This document shows, piece by piece, positions 23,092 through 31,451 of a DNA stretch of 64,000 nt. Position numbers and translations under genes: made by a program. Source of the DNA: Streptomyces canus (GTDB lineage: Bacteria; Actinomycetota; Actinomycetes; Streptomycetales; Streptomycetaceae); contig NZ_JAUSYQ010000002.1 of NCBI RefSeq assembly GCF_030816965.1, positions 2,389,001-2,453,000 of the forward strand. The letters are read 5' to 3'. Below the pieces are notes generated by a model. The model saw only the letters and a list, made by a program, of their open reading frames with translations, did not search any database and was not told where the DNA came from. The number at the start of each line of letters is the position of its first letter. The stretch's first letter is position 1.

Positions 23092-24188
23092 TACAGCCGG
23101 ATCTCGGTCGCGCCCAGCTCCTGTGCACGCGCCACGTCCGCCGCGAGCGTGCCAGGGCTGCCGCCCATCTGCGAGACGACGGGGAAGTTGGCGGCGATCA
23201 CCGCGTCCTCGCGGGCCCGGGCGAAGGGCGTGAGCAGGTCCGGTCCGCCCGCGCAGGGCACCACGACACCGTCCGCGACGGACAGGATGTGCTCGGGGTC
23301 GACACCCGGGTTGGCACCGACGTGGTACGTCACGGGGTCGGCGTGCAGCAGGATCTGGAAGCCCTCGGGAGCGGCCGCGCGGACCGCACGGACCGCCGTC
23401 TCCTGGAGCGTACGGGCGATTTCGTCACGCCACGCGCGCGTGGCCGCCGCCGTACCGGCACTGAGCAGCTTCTCGACCCCGGCCCAGCCCCCGTCGTCCG
23501 GCGCGCCCTGCCACAGCGGCTCCAGGGCGGCCCGTACGGCGGCGGCCAGCGAGTCGGCGTCCAGCCCCTGCTCGCCGTACCCCTCGCGGCACGTCCCGCA
23601 GAAGCAGAGCGCCATGAGGTACATCCCGGCGTCGCCGAGCGGTACCCCGCCGGTCTTGTCGTGGGCGTGCAGATGCTGGAGGCCGTACCAGCCCAGCGAC
23701 TCCAGTTCGGTGCCGGCCGCGCCCGGGCGCAGCGCCGCCTCGACGGCGAGGTCGATCAGGTACGCGCGTGTGGCGGGCTGTGCGATGCACGGGGCCCACG
23801 GGTAGCGGTCGCCGTAGGCGTTGACGACCGAGGTGTCCGGATGTTCGGAGCCCAGGCGGGAGTTGTGCGCGAGGACGACCCAGGTGTGCACGTCGAGGCC
23901 CGCCTCGGAGAGCTGCGCGGCCGCCTCGCCGAAGGCGTCGCCGGGGGCCCAGTCGCCGGCCGCGTACGGACGCAGTTCACGCCCTTCCCAGCGTGCGTCC
24001 GTCGGATAGAGCACGGACGCGTACTCGGCGGTGACGATGCGGTGGCGCGGGTGGCGGGGGGTCAGGGCGCGGGTGGAGTGGTAGGCGGCGGCGAGGGTCG
24101 CCTGCTGTACGCCGAGCCCGGCGATCCGGGTCGCGGCCTCCGGGTCCCCGGTGACGTCCCAGGGGTAGACGAACGTCGACGCCTTCAC
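23028..24188 (-). CDS. Conserved-looking protein of unknown function coupled to kdgD
   Basis: The 386-residue soluble protein starts at a GTG overlapping the kdgD stop (GTGA), so the two are made together. I do not recognise a named family. It opens with STFVYPWDV and has strings of acidic and aromatic residues spaced like a TIM barrel, the segment WYGLQHLHAHDK (167-178), and a Cys cluster CFCGTC (Cys195, 197, 200) that could bind a metal. The overall look resembles uncharacterised glycosidase-like barrel proteins. Position suggests a job in uronate or aldarate breakdown, for example handling galactarolactone or an oligo-uronide; this is inference from context only. Confidence 0.7.
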   Translation of the reverse strand: MKASTFVYPWDVTGDPEAATRIAGLGVQQATLAAAYHSTRALTPRHPRHRIVTAEYASVLYPTDARWEGRELRPYAAGDWAPGDAFGEAAAQLSEAGLDVHTWVVLAHNSRLGSEHPDTSVVNAYGDRYPWAPCIAQPATRAYLIDLAVEAALRPGAAGTELESLGWYGLQHLHAHDKTGGVPLGDAGMYLMALCFCGTCREGYGEQGLDADSLAAAVRAALEPLWQGAPDDGGWAGVEKLLSAGTAAATRAWRDEIARTLQETAVRAVRAAAPEGFQILLHADPVTYHVGANPGVDPEHILSVADGVVVPCAGGPDLLTPFARAREDAVIAANFPVVSQMGGSPGTLAADVARAQELGATEIRLYHAGLASDGDLDAIREALAGL

Positions 24189-25126
24189 TGTGCCTCCTCG
24201 AGGAGCGCGTATCCGCGCTCGATGATCTCCGCGAGCTGCTTCACATGATCCTCGCCCGGTTCATGCAGCGGAGGGCGGACCTCCCCCACGTCGAGGCCCC
24301 GCATCCGGACCCCGGCCTTCACCAGGGAGACCGCGTATCCGCGGCCACGCGCGCGTAGTTCGACGAAGGGACGGTAGAACCCGTCGAGGAGGCGGTCGAG
24401 GGTGGCCCGGTCGCCGTCGATGAGCGCGCGGTGGAAGGCGAGGGCGATCTCGGGGGCGAAGCAGAAGACGGCCGAGGAGTACAGGGGGACGCCGATGGCG
24501 TGGTAGGCGAGCTGGGTCTGCTCGGCGGTCGGCAGTCCGTTGAAGTAGAGGAAGTCGCCGGGTACCTCGGTACGCACCGCGCTGACGATCCGCTGCATCA
24601 GGTCGAGGTCGCCGAGCCCGTCCTTGAGGCCGATGATCCCCTCGGTGCGGGCCAGTTCGACGACGGTCTCCGGGGTGAAGACGGCGTTGTCGCGCTGGTA
24701 GACGATCACCGGGAGCGCGGTCGCGGCGGCCACCTCCCGGTAGTGCCGCAGCAGCCCCTCCTGCCCGGCGACGACGAGATAGGGCGGCATGGCGAGCAGC
24801 CCGTCGGCCCCGGCCGCCTCGGCGAGCCGCGCGTACCGTACGGCGAGCGCGGTGCCGTATCCGGCGCCCGCCACCACCGGCACCCGCCCCGCCGTCTCCT
24901 CGACGGCCGCGCGGACGCACGCCTCGAACTCCTCGGGCGTGAGCGCGTGGAACTCCCCGGTGCCGCAGCACGCGAACACGGCAGCGGCCCCCGCCGCCAC
25001 ACCCTGGCGCACATGCGCGCGGTAGGTGTCGAGATCGACGGAGCCGTCGGCGCCGTACGCCGTGACCGGGAAGAACAGCGGCCCGCTGGGGATGCCGAGT
25101 CGGTGGGCGAGGTCGGCAGACGTCAC
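24185..25126 (-). CDS. kdgD: 5-dehydro-4-deoxyglucarate dehydratase (KdgD)
   Basis: The 313-residue DHDPS-fold enzyme decarboxylates and dehydrates 5-keto-4-deoxyglucarate to alpha-ketoglutarate semialdehyde. It matches known KdgD proteins at AVFACCGTGEFHALTPEEF, IVYQRDNA with Tyr143, GLKDGLGDL with Schiff-base Lys168, FNGLPTAE, VPLYSSAVFCF and the SLVKAGVRMRGLDVG tail. The start is GTG at 25126 with a GGGAGAG ribosome site. It is divergent from udh across a 217-base region with regulatory repeats, and together they cover the first and last aldarate steps of oxidative galacturonate or glucuronate catabolism. Confidence 0.9.
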   Translation of the reverse strand: MTSADLAHRLGIPSGPLFFPVTAYGADGSVDLDTYRAHVRQGVAAGAAAVFACCGTGEFHALTPEEFEACVRAAVEETAGRVPVVAGAGYGTALAVRYARLAEAAGADGLLAMPPYLVVAGQEGLLRHYREVAAATALPVIVYQRDNAVFTPETVVELARTEGIIGLKDGLGDLDLMQRIVSAVRTEVPGDFLYFNGLPTAEQTQLAYHAIGVPLYSSAVFCFAPEIALAFHRALIDGDRATLDRLLDGFYRPFVELRARGRGYAVSLVKAGVRMRGLDVGEVRPPLHEPGEDHVKQLAEIIERGYALLEEAQ

Positions 25127-25150
25127 AGGCTCTCCCTAGAACGAGTGGAA

Positions 25151-25190
25151 CGAGAAGGAACTAGAAGGAACTAGAAGGAACTAGAAGGGA
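25151..25190. repeat. 10-bp tandem repeat (CTAGAAGGAA) between kdgD and udh
   Basis: Four consecutive 10-mers, CGAGAAGGAA, CTAGAAGGAA twice and CTAGAAGGGA, lie just upstream of kdgD. The CTAG tetramer is rare in Streptomyces DNA. One-helical-turn spacing would put each copy on the same DNA face, so a cooperative binding array or a slipped repeat is possible. Confidence 0.85.
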
Positions 25191-25224
25191 ACGCGAAGAA
25201 CGGGCGTGCGGGATTCTGATCGAA

Positions 25225-25240
25225 GTTTATATTTATGAAC
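25225..25240. promoter_or_regulatory. Inverted repeat GTTTATATTTATGAAC in the udh-kdgD intergenic region
   Basis: Seven-base arms GTTTATA/TATGAAC with one mismatch flank TT. The AT-rich block is conspicuous in this GC-rich region. It lies upstream of the udh -35 box and within the likely kdgD promoter region, well placed to control both genes. The cognate protein could be the nearby DeoR or the pectin GntR; this is not resolved. Confidence 0.55.
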
Positions 25241-25256
25241 ATGGGTCGCGCCACCC

Positions 25257-25286
25257 TTGACGGAGCAGGCGAATGATCCTTAGCTT
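25257..25286 (+). promoter_or_regulatory. Probable udh promoter
   Basis: TTGACG (25257-25262) and TAGCTT (25281-25286) with 18-base spacing match the main Streptomyces promoter consensus. Transcription would start near 25293, about 50 bases before the udh ATG, which has an AAGGAGA ribosome site. Confidence 0.65.
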
Positions 25287-25343
25287 GTCCACGAATGTGA
25301 ATACCGTGCACTCATACGGCCGTCGCCCCAAGGAGACCCGAGG

Positions 25344-26153
25344 ATGCCCGCTCCCCGTACCGTTCTGCTCACCGGTGCCGCCGGCGGGCTCGGCACCCTG
25401 ATGCGGGATCTGCTCCCGGCCTACGGCTACGACCTGCGCCTGCTCGATCTGCGGCCCATCGAGGGCGAGCCGGACGCGGTCGTCGCCGACCTCGCCGACA
25501 AGGACGCGGTGCGCGAAGCCGTACGAGGTGTCGACGCGATCATCCACCTCGCGGGCATCTCCCTGGAAGCCCCTTTCGAGAAGATCCTCAAGGCGAACAT
25601 CGAGGGCACCTACCACCTGTACGAGGCCGCTCACGCGGAGGGCGTCGGACGGATCGTCTTCGCCTCCTCCAACCACGCCGTCGGCTACACCCCCCGCCCC
25701 CAGGGCGCCGACCCGCTCATCCCGATCGACACCCCGCGCCGCCCGGACACCTTCTACGGCCTGTCGAAGTCCTTCGGTGAGGACCTCGCGCAGTTCTACT
25801 GGGACAAGCACGGCCTCGAGACCGTCTCCGTGCGCATCGGCTCCTGCTTCCCCGAACCGACCAGCGTGCGCATGCTCTCGCTGTGGATGAGCCCGGCCGA
25901 CGGCGCCCGCCTCTTCCACGCGGCCCTGACCGCCGAGCAGGTCGGCCACAGCGTGGTCTACGGCTCCTCCGCCAACACCCGTCTGTGGTGGGACCTCACC
26001 TCCGCGCGGGCGCTCGGCTACGACCCGCAGGACGACTCCGAACCGTACGCGGAGAAGCTGATCGCCGAGCAGGGCGAGCTCCAGGACGGCAACGAGGGGC
26101 ACGCCTACCTGGGCGGCCAGTTCGTGACGGACCCGCCGATCTGGCCGTACTGA
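25344..26153 (+). CDS. udh: Uronate dehydrogenase
   Basis: The 269-residue short-chain dehydrogenase oxidises D-galacturonate and D-glucuronate to the aldaro-lactones with NAD. It follows characterised uronate dehydrogenases closely: TGAAGGLGTLMR nucleotide loop, AIIHLAGISLEAPFE, FASSNHAVGY, catalytic Tyr138-x3-Lys142 in FYGLSKSFGE, RIGSCFPEP, and SSANTRLWWD. The enzyme is cytoplasmic. It links the pectin locus to central metabolism through aldarate, then KdgD, then alpha-ketoglutarate semialdehyde. An aldarate dehydratase and a semialdehyde dehydrogenase are not obvious beside it. Confidence 0.93.
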   Translation: MPAPRTVLLTGAAGGLGTLMRDLLPAYGYDLRLLDLRPIEGEPDAVVADLADKDAVREAVRGVDAIIHLAGISLEAPFEKILKANIEGTYHLYEAAHAEGVGRIVFASSNHAVGYTPRPQGADPLIPIDTPRRPDTFYGLSKSFGEDLAQFYWDKHGLETVSVRIGSCFPEPTSVRMLSLWMSPADGARLFHAALTAEQVGHSVVYGSSANTRLWWDLTSARALGYDPQDDSEPYAEKLIAEQGELQDGNEGHAYLGGQFVTDPPIWPY

Positions 26154-26163
26154 CACCCCGAGA

Positions 26164-26200
26164 CGGCCGGGCGGGCACCGAACGGGCCCGCCCGCGGCCG
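26164..26200 (+). terminator. Terminator after udh
   Basis: Within 11 bases of the udh stop lies a long GC-rich hairpin: CGGCCGGGCGGGC pairs with GCCCGCCCGCGGCCG apart from a two-base bulge. Confidence 0.65.
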
Positions 26201-26402
26201 TGTTCGGGCACCGGCGCTGCCCGATCCCACGCCTTTTCGGACGCCCCCGCAGGTCCGAGGCGGTCACTCCGCTCCGCAAACGGGCACACACGGGCAGCAT
26301 CGGACCCGCAACAGGCCTGGTCAGTCCCCCGCACCCGCTGTAGAACTTCCCTCAAGGGCCGCACCGGGCCCGAACGGGCAGAGCAGCGCGTGCGAGAGGC
26401 GG

Positions 26403-27182
26403 GTGTCGGCCATGGACGCGAGAACCGCGGAGGAACGCCAGCGCGAGATCGTGCGGACCGCGCGTGCCACCGGCTCGGTCGACGTCAACGCGCTCGCCGC
26501 CGAACTGGGCGTGGCCAAGGAGACCGTACGACGGGATCTGCGCGCCCTGGAGGACCACGGACTGGTGCGCCGTACGCACGGCGGGGCCTATCCCGTGGAG
26601 AGCGCCGGGTTCGAGACCACGCTTGCGTTCCGGGCCACCAGCCATGTGCCCGAGAAGCGCCGGGTCGCGGCCGCCGCGGCCGAGCTGCTCGGGGACGCCG
26701 AGACCGTCTTCGTCGACGAGGGCTTCACCCCGCAGCTCATCGCCGAAGCTCTGCCCCGGGACCGGCCGCTGACCGTGGTCACCGCCTCCCTGCCGGTCGC
26801 GGGGGCCCTCGCCGAGGCCGAGAACACCTCCGTCCTGCTGCTCGGCGGCCGGGTCCGCCCCGGCACCCTCGCGACCGTCGACCACTGGACGACCAGGATG
26901 CTGGCCGGCTTCGTCCTCGACCTGGCCTTCATCGGCGCCAACGGCATCTCACGCGAACACGGCCTCACCACCCCCGACCCCGCGGTCAGCGAGGTCAAGG
27001 CACAGGCGATCCGGGCCGCGCGCCGCACCGTGTTCGCCGGCGTGCACACCAAGTTCGGCGCGGTCAGCTTCTGCCGCTTCGCGGAGATCGGCGCGCTGGA
27101 GGCGATCGTGACGAGCACGCTGCTGCCCTCGTCCGAGGCCCATCGGTACTCACTGCTGGGACCACAGGTCATCCGGGTCTGA
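26403..27182 (+). CDS. DeoR/GlpR-family transcriptional regulator
   Basis: The 259-residue regulator has an N-terminal DeoR helix-turn-helix (RQREIVRTARATGSVDVNAL, ELGVAKETVRRDLRALEDHGLV, RRTHGGAYPV) and a C-terminal DeoR sensor fold (DEGFTPQLIAEAL, FIGANGIS, GVHTKFG). Such proteins usually repress sugar or polyol genes and respond to a phosphorylated sugar. It is followed after 77 bases by the polyol-type transporter, its likely target. Start could be GTG 26403 or ATG 26412; a GAGAGG site lies just upstream and suits the later start slightly better. Confidence 0.88.
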   Translation: MSAMDARTAEERQREIVRTARATGSVDVNALAAELGVAKETVRRDLRALEDHGLVRRTHGGAYPVESAGFETTLAFRATSHVPEKRRVAAAAAELLGDAETVFVDEGFTPQLIAEALPRDRPLTVVTASLPVAGALAEAENTSVLLLGGRVRPGTLATVDHWTTRMLAGFVLDLAFIGANGISREHGLTTPDPAVSEVKAQAIRAARRTVFAGVHTKFGAVSFCRFAEIGALEAIVTSTLLPSSEAHRYSLLGPQVIRV

Positions 27183-27259
27183 AGGTCGAACTGCCGTGAT
27201 CAGCGGGCCTTCTGCGCCATGAAGTGCCCTATATATCCCTCTATGTCCAGGAGCGATCC

Positions 27260-28633
27260 ATGCGAACCCAGAGCCGACGACGGCCGCCGCGAGCCACGCT
27301 CGCCATGGCCGCCGCAGGGACGCTGCTCGCCCCGCTGCTCTCCGGCTGCTGGGTCGGAGCCGGCGGGGCGGGGTCGGGCGGCGACGCCATCAACGTCCTG
27401 ATGGTCAACAACCCCCAGATGACCGAGCTGCAGAAGCTGACCAAGGCCCACTTCACCAAGGAGACCGGGATCAAGGTCAACTTCACCGTCCTGCCCGAGA
27501 ACGACGTCCGCGACAAGATCAGCCAGGACTTCGCCAACCAAGCCGGCCAGTACGACGTGGCCACCCTGTCCAACTACGAGATCCCGATCTACGCCCGCAA
27601 CGGCTGGCTGCACGAGATGAACTCGTACGTCGCCAGGGACCCGTCGTACGACGAACAGGACGTCCTCGCGCCGATGCGCCAGTCGCTGACCGGCGACGAC
27701 GGCAAGCTCTACGGCCAGCCCTTCTACGGCGAGTCGTCCTTCCTGATGTACCGCAAGGACGTCTTCGAGCAGAAGGGACTGACGATGCCGGCCCGTCCCA
27801 CCTGGACCCAGGTGGCCGACCTGGCCGCGAAGGTGGACGGCGCCGAGTCCGGCATGAAGGGCATCTGTCTGCGCGGCCTGCCCGGCTGGGGCGAGGTGAT
27901 GGCCCCGCTCACCACGGTCGTGAACACCTTCGGCGGCACCTGGTTCGACAAGGGCTGGAAGGCCCGCCTCGACTCCCCCGAGTTCGAGAAGGCGGTGAAG
28001 TTCTATGTCGGCCTGGTCCGCGACCACGGCGAGTCCGGCGCCGCCCAGTCCGGCTTCGCCGAGTGCCTCAACAACATGACCCAGGGCAAGGTCGCCATGT
28101 GGTACGACGCCACCTCCGCGGCGGGTTCCCTGGAGGCGAAGGGCTCCCCGGTCAAGGGCAAGGTGGGGTACGCCCCCGCCCCCGTCGAGGAGACGAGGTC
28201 CTCCGGCTGGCTCTACACCTGGGCCTGGGGCATCCAGGACGCCTCACGCAACCCCGACAAGGCCTGGAAGTTCGTCTCCTGGGCCTCCAGCAAGCAGTAC
28301 GAGCAGCTGGTCGGCGACCGGATCGGCTGGTCCAACGTGCCGGCCGGCAAACGCGCGTCGACGTACACCAACCCCGCCTACGTCAAAGAGGCCGCCGCCT
28401 TCCAGGAGATGACCAAGGAGGCCATCGAGCAGGCCCGGCCGAACGACCCGGGGGTGCAGCCGCGCCCCGCGCCCGGCATCCAGTTCGTCGGCATCCCCGA
28501 GTTCACCGATCTCGGCACCCGGGTCTCCCAGGAGATCAGCGCGGCCATCGCCGGACGCCAGTCCGTCGAGTCGGCCCTGAGGAAGTCCCAGCAGCTCGCC
28601 GAGAAGATCTCCGAGGAGTACGAGGGACGATGA
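27260..28633 (+). CDS. Polyol/sugar ABC transporter substrate-binding lipoprotein (SmoE-like)
   Basis: The 457-residue binding protein has a basic N-terminus, a hydrophobic stretch and a lipobox LLSGC near residue 35, so it is a membrane-anchored lipoprotein. The mature domain has INVLMVNNPQM, ITFTVLPEND-like KVNFTVLPENDVRDKI, YGQPFYGESSFLMYRKD and a C-terminal GIPEFTDLG. This pattern fits the mannitol/sorbitol (SmoE/MtlE) group of CUT1 binding proteins. The start at 27260 has an AGGAG site; an upstream frame lacks a signal peptide. It overlaps the permease by ATGA. A polyol substrate is inferred from the family and the dehydrogenase at the end of the operon. Confidence 0.87.
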   Translation: MRTQSRRRPPRATLAMAAAGTLLAPLLSGCWVGAGGAGSGGDAINVLMVNNPQMTELQKLTKAHFTKETGIKVNFTVLPENDVRDKISQDFANQAGQYDVATLSNYEIPIYARNGWLHEMNSYVARDPSYDEQDVLAPMRQSLTGDDGKLYGQPFYGESSFLMYRKDVFEQKGLTMPARPTWTQVADLAAKVDGAESGMKGICLRGLPGWGEVMAPLTTVVNTFGGTWFDKGWKARLDSPEFEKAVKFYVGLVRDHGESGAAQSGFAECLNNMTQGKVAMWYDATSAAGSLEAKGSPVKGKVGYAPAPVEETRSSGWLYTWAWGIQDASRNPDKAWKFVSWASSKQYEQLVGDRIGWSNVPAGKRASTYTNPAYVKEAAAFQEMTKEAIEQARPNDPGVQPRPAPGIQFVGIPEFTDLGTRVSQEISAAIAGRQSVESALRKSQQLAEKISEEYEGR

Positions 28634-29568
28634 CCGCGACAACCATGGCCCCGCCGGCCACTGAGACCGTACGCACCGCGGACCCGTCGAAGGCCCGCCT
28701 CCGCGCCTGGGCCACCCGCGCCCCGCTGCTCCCCGCCCTGATCTTCATGATCGTGGTCACCCAGCTGCCGTTCGTGGCCACGGTGGTGATCTCGTTCTTC
28801 GACTGGAACTCCCTCTATCCCAAGGCCCGTCACTTCACCGGCGTCGACAACTACAAGGACGTCCTCACCGACGCGGACCTGCGCCACTCCGTGTGGACGA
28901 CGGTCCTGCTGACGGTGACGGTGGTCCTGGTCAGCCTCGTCCTCGGACTGCTCCTGGCCCTGCTCCTGGACCGTCGCTTCAAGGGCCGGGGCGTAGTCCG
29001 CACCCTGCTGATCGCGCCCTTCCTGGTGGTGCCGGTGGCAGCCGCACTGCTCTGGAAACATGTGCTCTACAACCCCGAATACGGCCTCCTCAATGGGTTG
29101 TTGCACTATGTGGGCGGCCCACAGCCGGACTGGATCTCCAACACCCCGCTGCTCGCCGTCGAGGCCTCCCTGGTCTGGCAGTGGACCCCGTTCATGATGC
29201 TCATCCTGCTGGCCGGCCTCCAGAGCCGCGACCAGCAGCAGATGGAGGCCGCGCGGGTGGACGGCGCGAGCGACTGGCAGATCTTCCGCTATCTGACCCT
29301 CCCGCATCTGCGCAGGTATCTGGAGCTGGGCGCCCTGCTGGGCTCGATCTACATCGTCCAGAACTTCGACGCGGTCTTCACGATCACCTCCGGCGGCCTC
29401 GGGACCGCCAACCTCCCCTACACCGTCTACCAGAGCTTCTACCAGGCCCACGAGAACGGCCTCGCCTCGGCCGCCGGCGTCCTGGTCGTCATCGGCTCCA
29501 TCATCATCGCGACCTTCGCCCTGCGCGTGGTGTCGTCCCTGTTCCGTGAGGAGGTGGGCCGGGCATGA
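28630..29568 (+). CDS. Polyol/sugar ABC permease, first subunit (SmoF-like)
   Basis: The 312-residue MalF-type inner-membrane protein has six helices starting PALIFMIVVTQLPFVATVVI and the EAA loop MEAARVDGASDWQIFRYLTL. The N-terminal 30 residues are polar and cytoplasmic. ATG 28630 overlaps the binding-protein stop, and its own stop overlaps the next permease. As in the pectin transporter, no ATPase is encoded in the operon. Confidence 0.92.
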   Translation: MTATTMAPPATETVRTADPSKARLRAWATRAPLLPALIFMIVVTQLPFVATVVISFFDWNSLYPKARHFTGVDNYKDVLTDADLRHSVWTTVLLTVTVVLVSLVLGLLLALLLDRRFKGRGVVRTLLIAPFLVVPVAAALLWKHVLYNPEYGLLNGLLHYVGGPQPDWISNTPLLAVEASLVWQWTPFMMLILLAGLQSRDQQQMEAARVDGASDWQIFRYLTLPHLRRYLELGALLGSIYIVQNFDAVFTITSGGLGTANLPYTVYQSFYQAHENGLASAAGVLVVIGSIIIATFALRVVSSLFREEVGRA

Positions 29569-30401
29569 GCACGATCACCGTGAAACGCAAGGGACTTGGC
29601 CTGGGTCTGGTGGCCTGGCTGCTGGGAATCGTCTTCTTCCTGCCGATCGCGTGGATGGCCCTGACGTCCTTCCACTCGGAGACGGACGCGGCCACCAACC
29701 CGCCCTCCTTCGGCGCCGCCCTCACCCTGGACGGCTACCGCGAGTTCTTCGGCACCGGCGGCGGCGCGAGCCCCTGGCCGGCGCTGATCAACTCGACGGT
29801 CGCCTCGCTGGCCTCGACCCTCTTCGTCCTGCTCCTGGCCCTCCCGGCGGCCTACGCGCTGTCGATCCGCCCGGTGAAGAAGTGGACGGACGTCCTGTTC
29901 TTCTTCCTGTCGACGAAGATGCTCCCGGTGGTGGCGGGCCTGCTCCCCATCTACCTGTTCGCGAAGAACACCGACATGCTCGACAACATCTGGCTGCTGG
30001 TCATCCTCTACACGTCGATGAACCTGCCGATCGCCGTCTGGATGATGCAGTCCTTCCTCGCCGAGGTGCCGGTGGCCGTGATCGAGGCCGCGCGCGTGGA
30101 CGGCGCCCGTCTTCCGACCATCCTCGCGCGCGTGGTGGCCCCCATCGCCCTGCCCGGCATCGCGGCGACCGCCCTGATCTGCTTCATCTTCAGCTGGAAC
30201 GAGCTGCTGTTCGCGAGGGTGCTCACCGGCGTGGTGGCCGAGACCGCCCCCGTCTTCCTGACCGGCTTCATCACCAGCCAGGGCCTGTTCCTGGCCAAGG
30301 TGTGCGCCGCGTCGCTCGTCATCTCCCTGCCGGTACTCGCCGCGGGGTTCGCCGCCCAGGACAAACTGGTCCAGGGCCTGTCGCTGGGAGCCGTGAAATG
30401 A
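29565..30401 (+). CDS. Polyol/sugar ABC permease, second subunit (SmoG-like)
   Basis: The 278-residue MalG-type permease has six helices and the EAA loop IEAARVDGARLPTILARVVA. It ends VQGLSLGAVK, a normal C-terminus for this subunit. It is coupled by four-base overlaps to the permease before and the dehydrogenase after, so transporter and enzyme are one translational unit. Confidence 0.92.
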   Translation: MSTITVKRKGLGLGLVAWLLGIVFFLPIAWMALTSFHSETDAATNPPSFGAALTLDGYREFFGTGGGASPWPALINSTVASLASTLFVLLLALPAAYALSIRPVKKWTDVLFFFLSTKMLPVVAGLLPIYLFAKNTDMLDNIWLLVILYTSMNLPIAVWMMQSFLAEVPVAVIEAARVDGARLPTILARVVAPIALPGIAATALICFIFSWNELLFARVLTGVVAETAPVFLTGFITSQGLFLAKVCAASLVISLPVLAAGFAAQDKLVQGLSLGAVK

Positions 30402-31387
30402 AGGCCGCCGTCATCGAGTCCGTGGGCCGTGCCGTCGTCGCCGAGGTCCCGGACCCGACGCCGGGCCCGCGTGAGGTCGTCGTCGAGGTCGCCGCGTGCG
30501 GCCTGTGCGGCACCGACCTGCACATCCTCCAGGGCGAGTTCGCCCCCAAGCTGCCGATCGTGCCGGGCCACGAGTTCGCCGGCCAGGTGGTCGGCGTCGG
30601 CACCCAGGTCACCGAGCTCGCGGTCGGCGACCGGGTGGCGGTGGACCCGTCCCTGTACTGCTACGAGTGCCGGTACTGCCGTACGGGCCACAACAACCTC
30701 TGCGAGCGCTGGGCCGCGATCGGCGTCACGACGGCGGGTGGCGCGGCACAGTACGCGGTCGCGCCGGTGGCCAACTGCGTACGGCTGCCCGAACACGTCC
30801 GTACCCAGGACGCGGCGCTGGTGGAGCCGTTGTCCTGCGCGGTCCGGGGTTACGACGTCCTGCAGTCCCGCCTGGGCGCCCATGTCCTGATCTACGGCTC
30901 GGGGACGATGGGCCTGATGATGCTGGAGCTGGCCAAACGGACCGGCGCGGCGAGCGTGGACATGGTGGACGTGAACCCGACCCGCCTGGAGACGGCCCGC
31001 AGGCTCGGCGTCTCAGCGTCCGCCGCGAACCCGGACGAGCTGGACCGTCCCCAGGGCTGGGACCTCGTCATCGACGCGACGGGCAACGCGGCGGCGATCC
31101 AGGACGGCCTGGACCGGGTGGCCAAGGCGGGCACCTTCCTCCAGTTCGGCGTGGCCGACTACGCGACGCGGGTGACGATCGACCCGTACCGCATCTACAA
31201 CCAGGAGATCACCATCACCGGCTCCATGGCCGTCCTGCACAGCTTCGAACGCGCGGCGGAACTCTTCGCGACCGGTGTCCTGGACCCGGAGATCTTCATC
31301 AGCGACCGGCTGCCTCTGGACCGGTATCCGCAGGCGCTGGAGCAGTTCGCGGCGGGGGTGGGACGCAAGATCGTGGTCGTGCCTTAG
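30398..31387 (+). CDS. Zinc-dependent medium-chain alcohol (polyol) dehydrogenase
   Basis: The 329-residue MDR enzyme keeps the catalytic zinc site (Cys37 in CGLCGTD, His58-Glu59 in PGHEF) and the structural zinc cysteines (Cys88, 91, 94, 102 in CYECRYCRTGHNNLC). The Rossmann part reads VLIYGSGTMGLMMLELAK. Its position as last gene of a polyol-type transport operon suggests oxidation of an imported alditol to a ketose. Sorbitol, mannitol, arabitol or xylitol cannot be told apart from the sequence. Confidence 0.88.
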   Translation: MKAAVIESVGRAVVAEVPDPTPGPREVVVEVAACGLCGTDLHILQGEFAPKLPIVPGHEFAGQVVGVGTQVTELAVGDRVAVDPSLYCYECRYCRTGHNNLCERWAAIGVTTAGGAAQYAVAPVANCVRLPEHVRTQDAALVEPLSCAVRGYDVLQSRLGAHVLIYGSGTMGLMMLELAKRTGAASVDMVDVNPTRLETARRLGVSASAANPDELDRPQGWDLVIDATGNAAAIQDGLDRVAKAGTFLQFGVADYATRVTIDPYRIYNQEITITGSMAVLHSFERAAELFATGVLDPEIFISDRLPLDRYPQALEQFAAGVGRKIVVVP

Positions 31388-31451
31388 CCCCGCTGGGCCA
31401 TTTGGCCGTCGGGTAAGGGAACGGCAAAGTGGGCCCGATCGTTCACGGGGC

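Noticed and set aside
21669..24248. An 859-codon plus-strand frame overlapping MFS and the kdgD-linked gene
   Set aside because: It is a different frame of the MFS gene joined to antisense of the next one, with Arg/Pro-rich composition and no recognisable fold.
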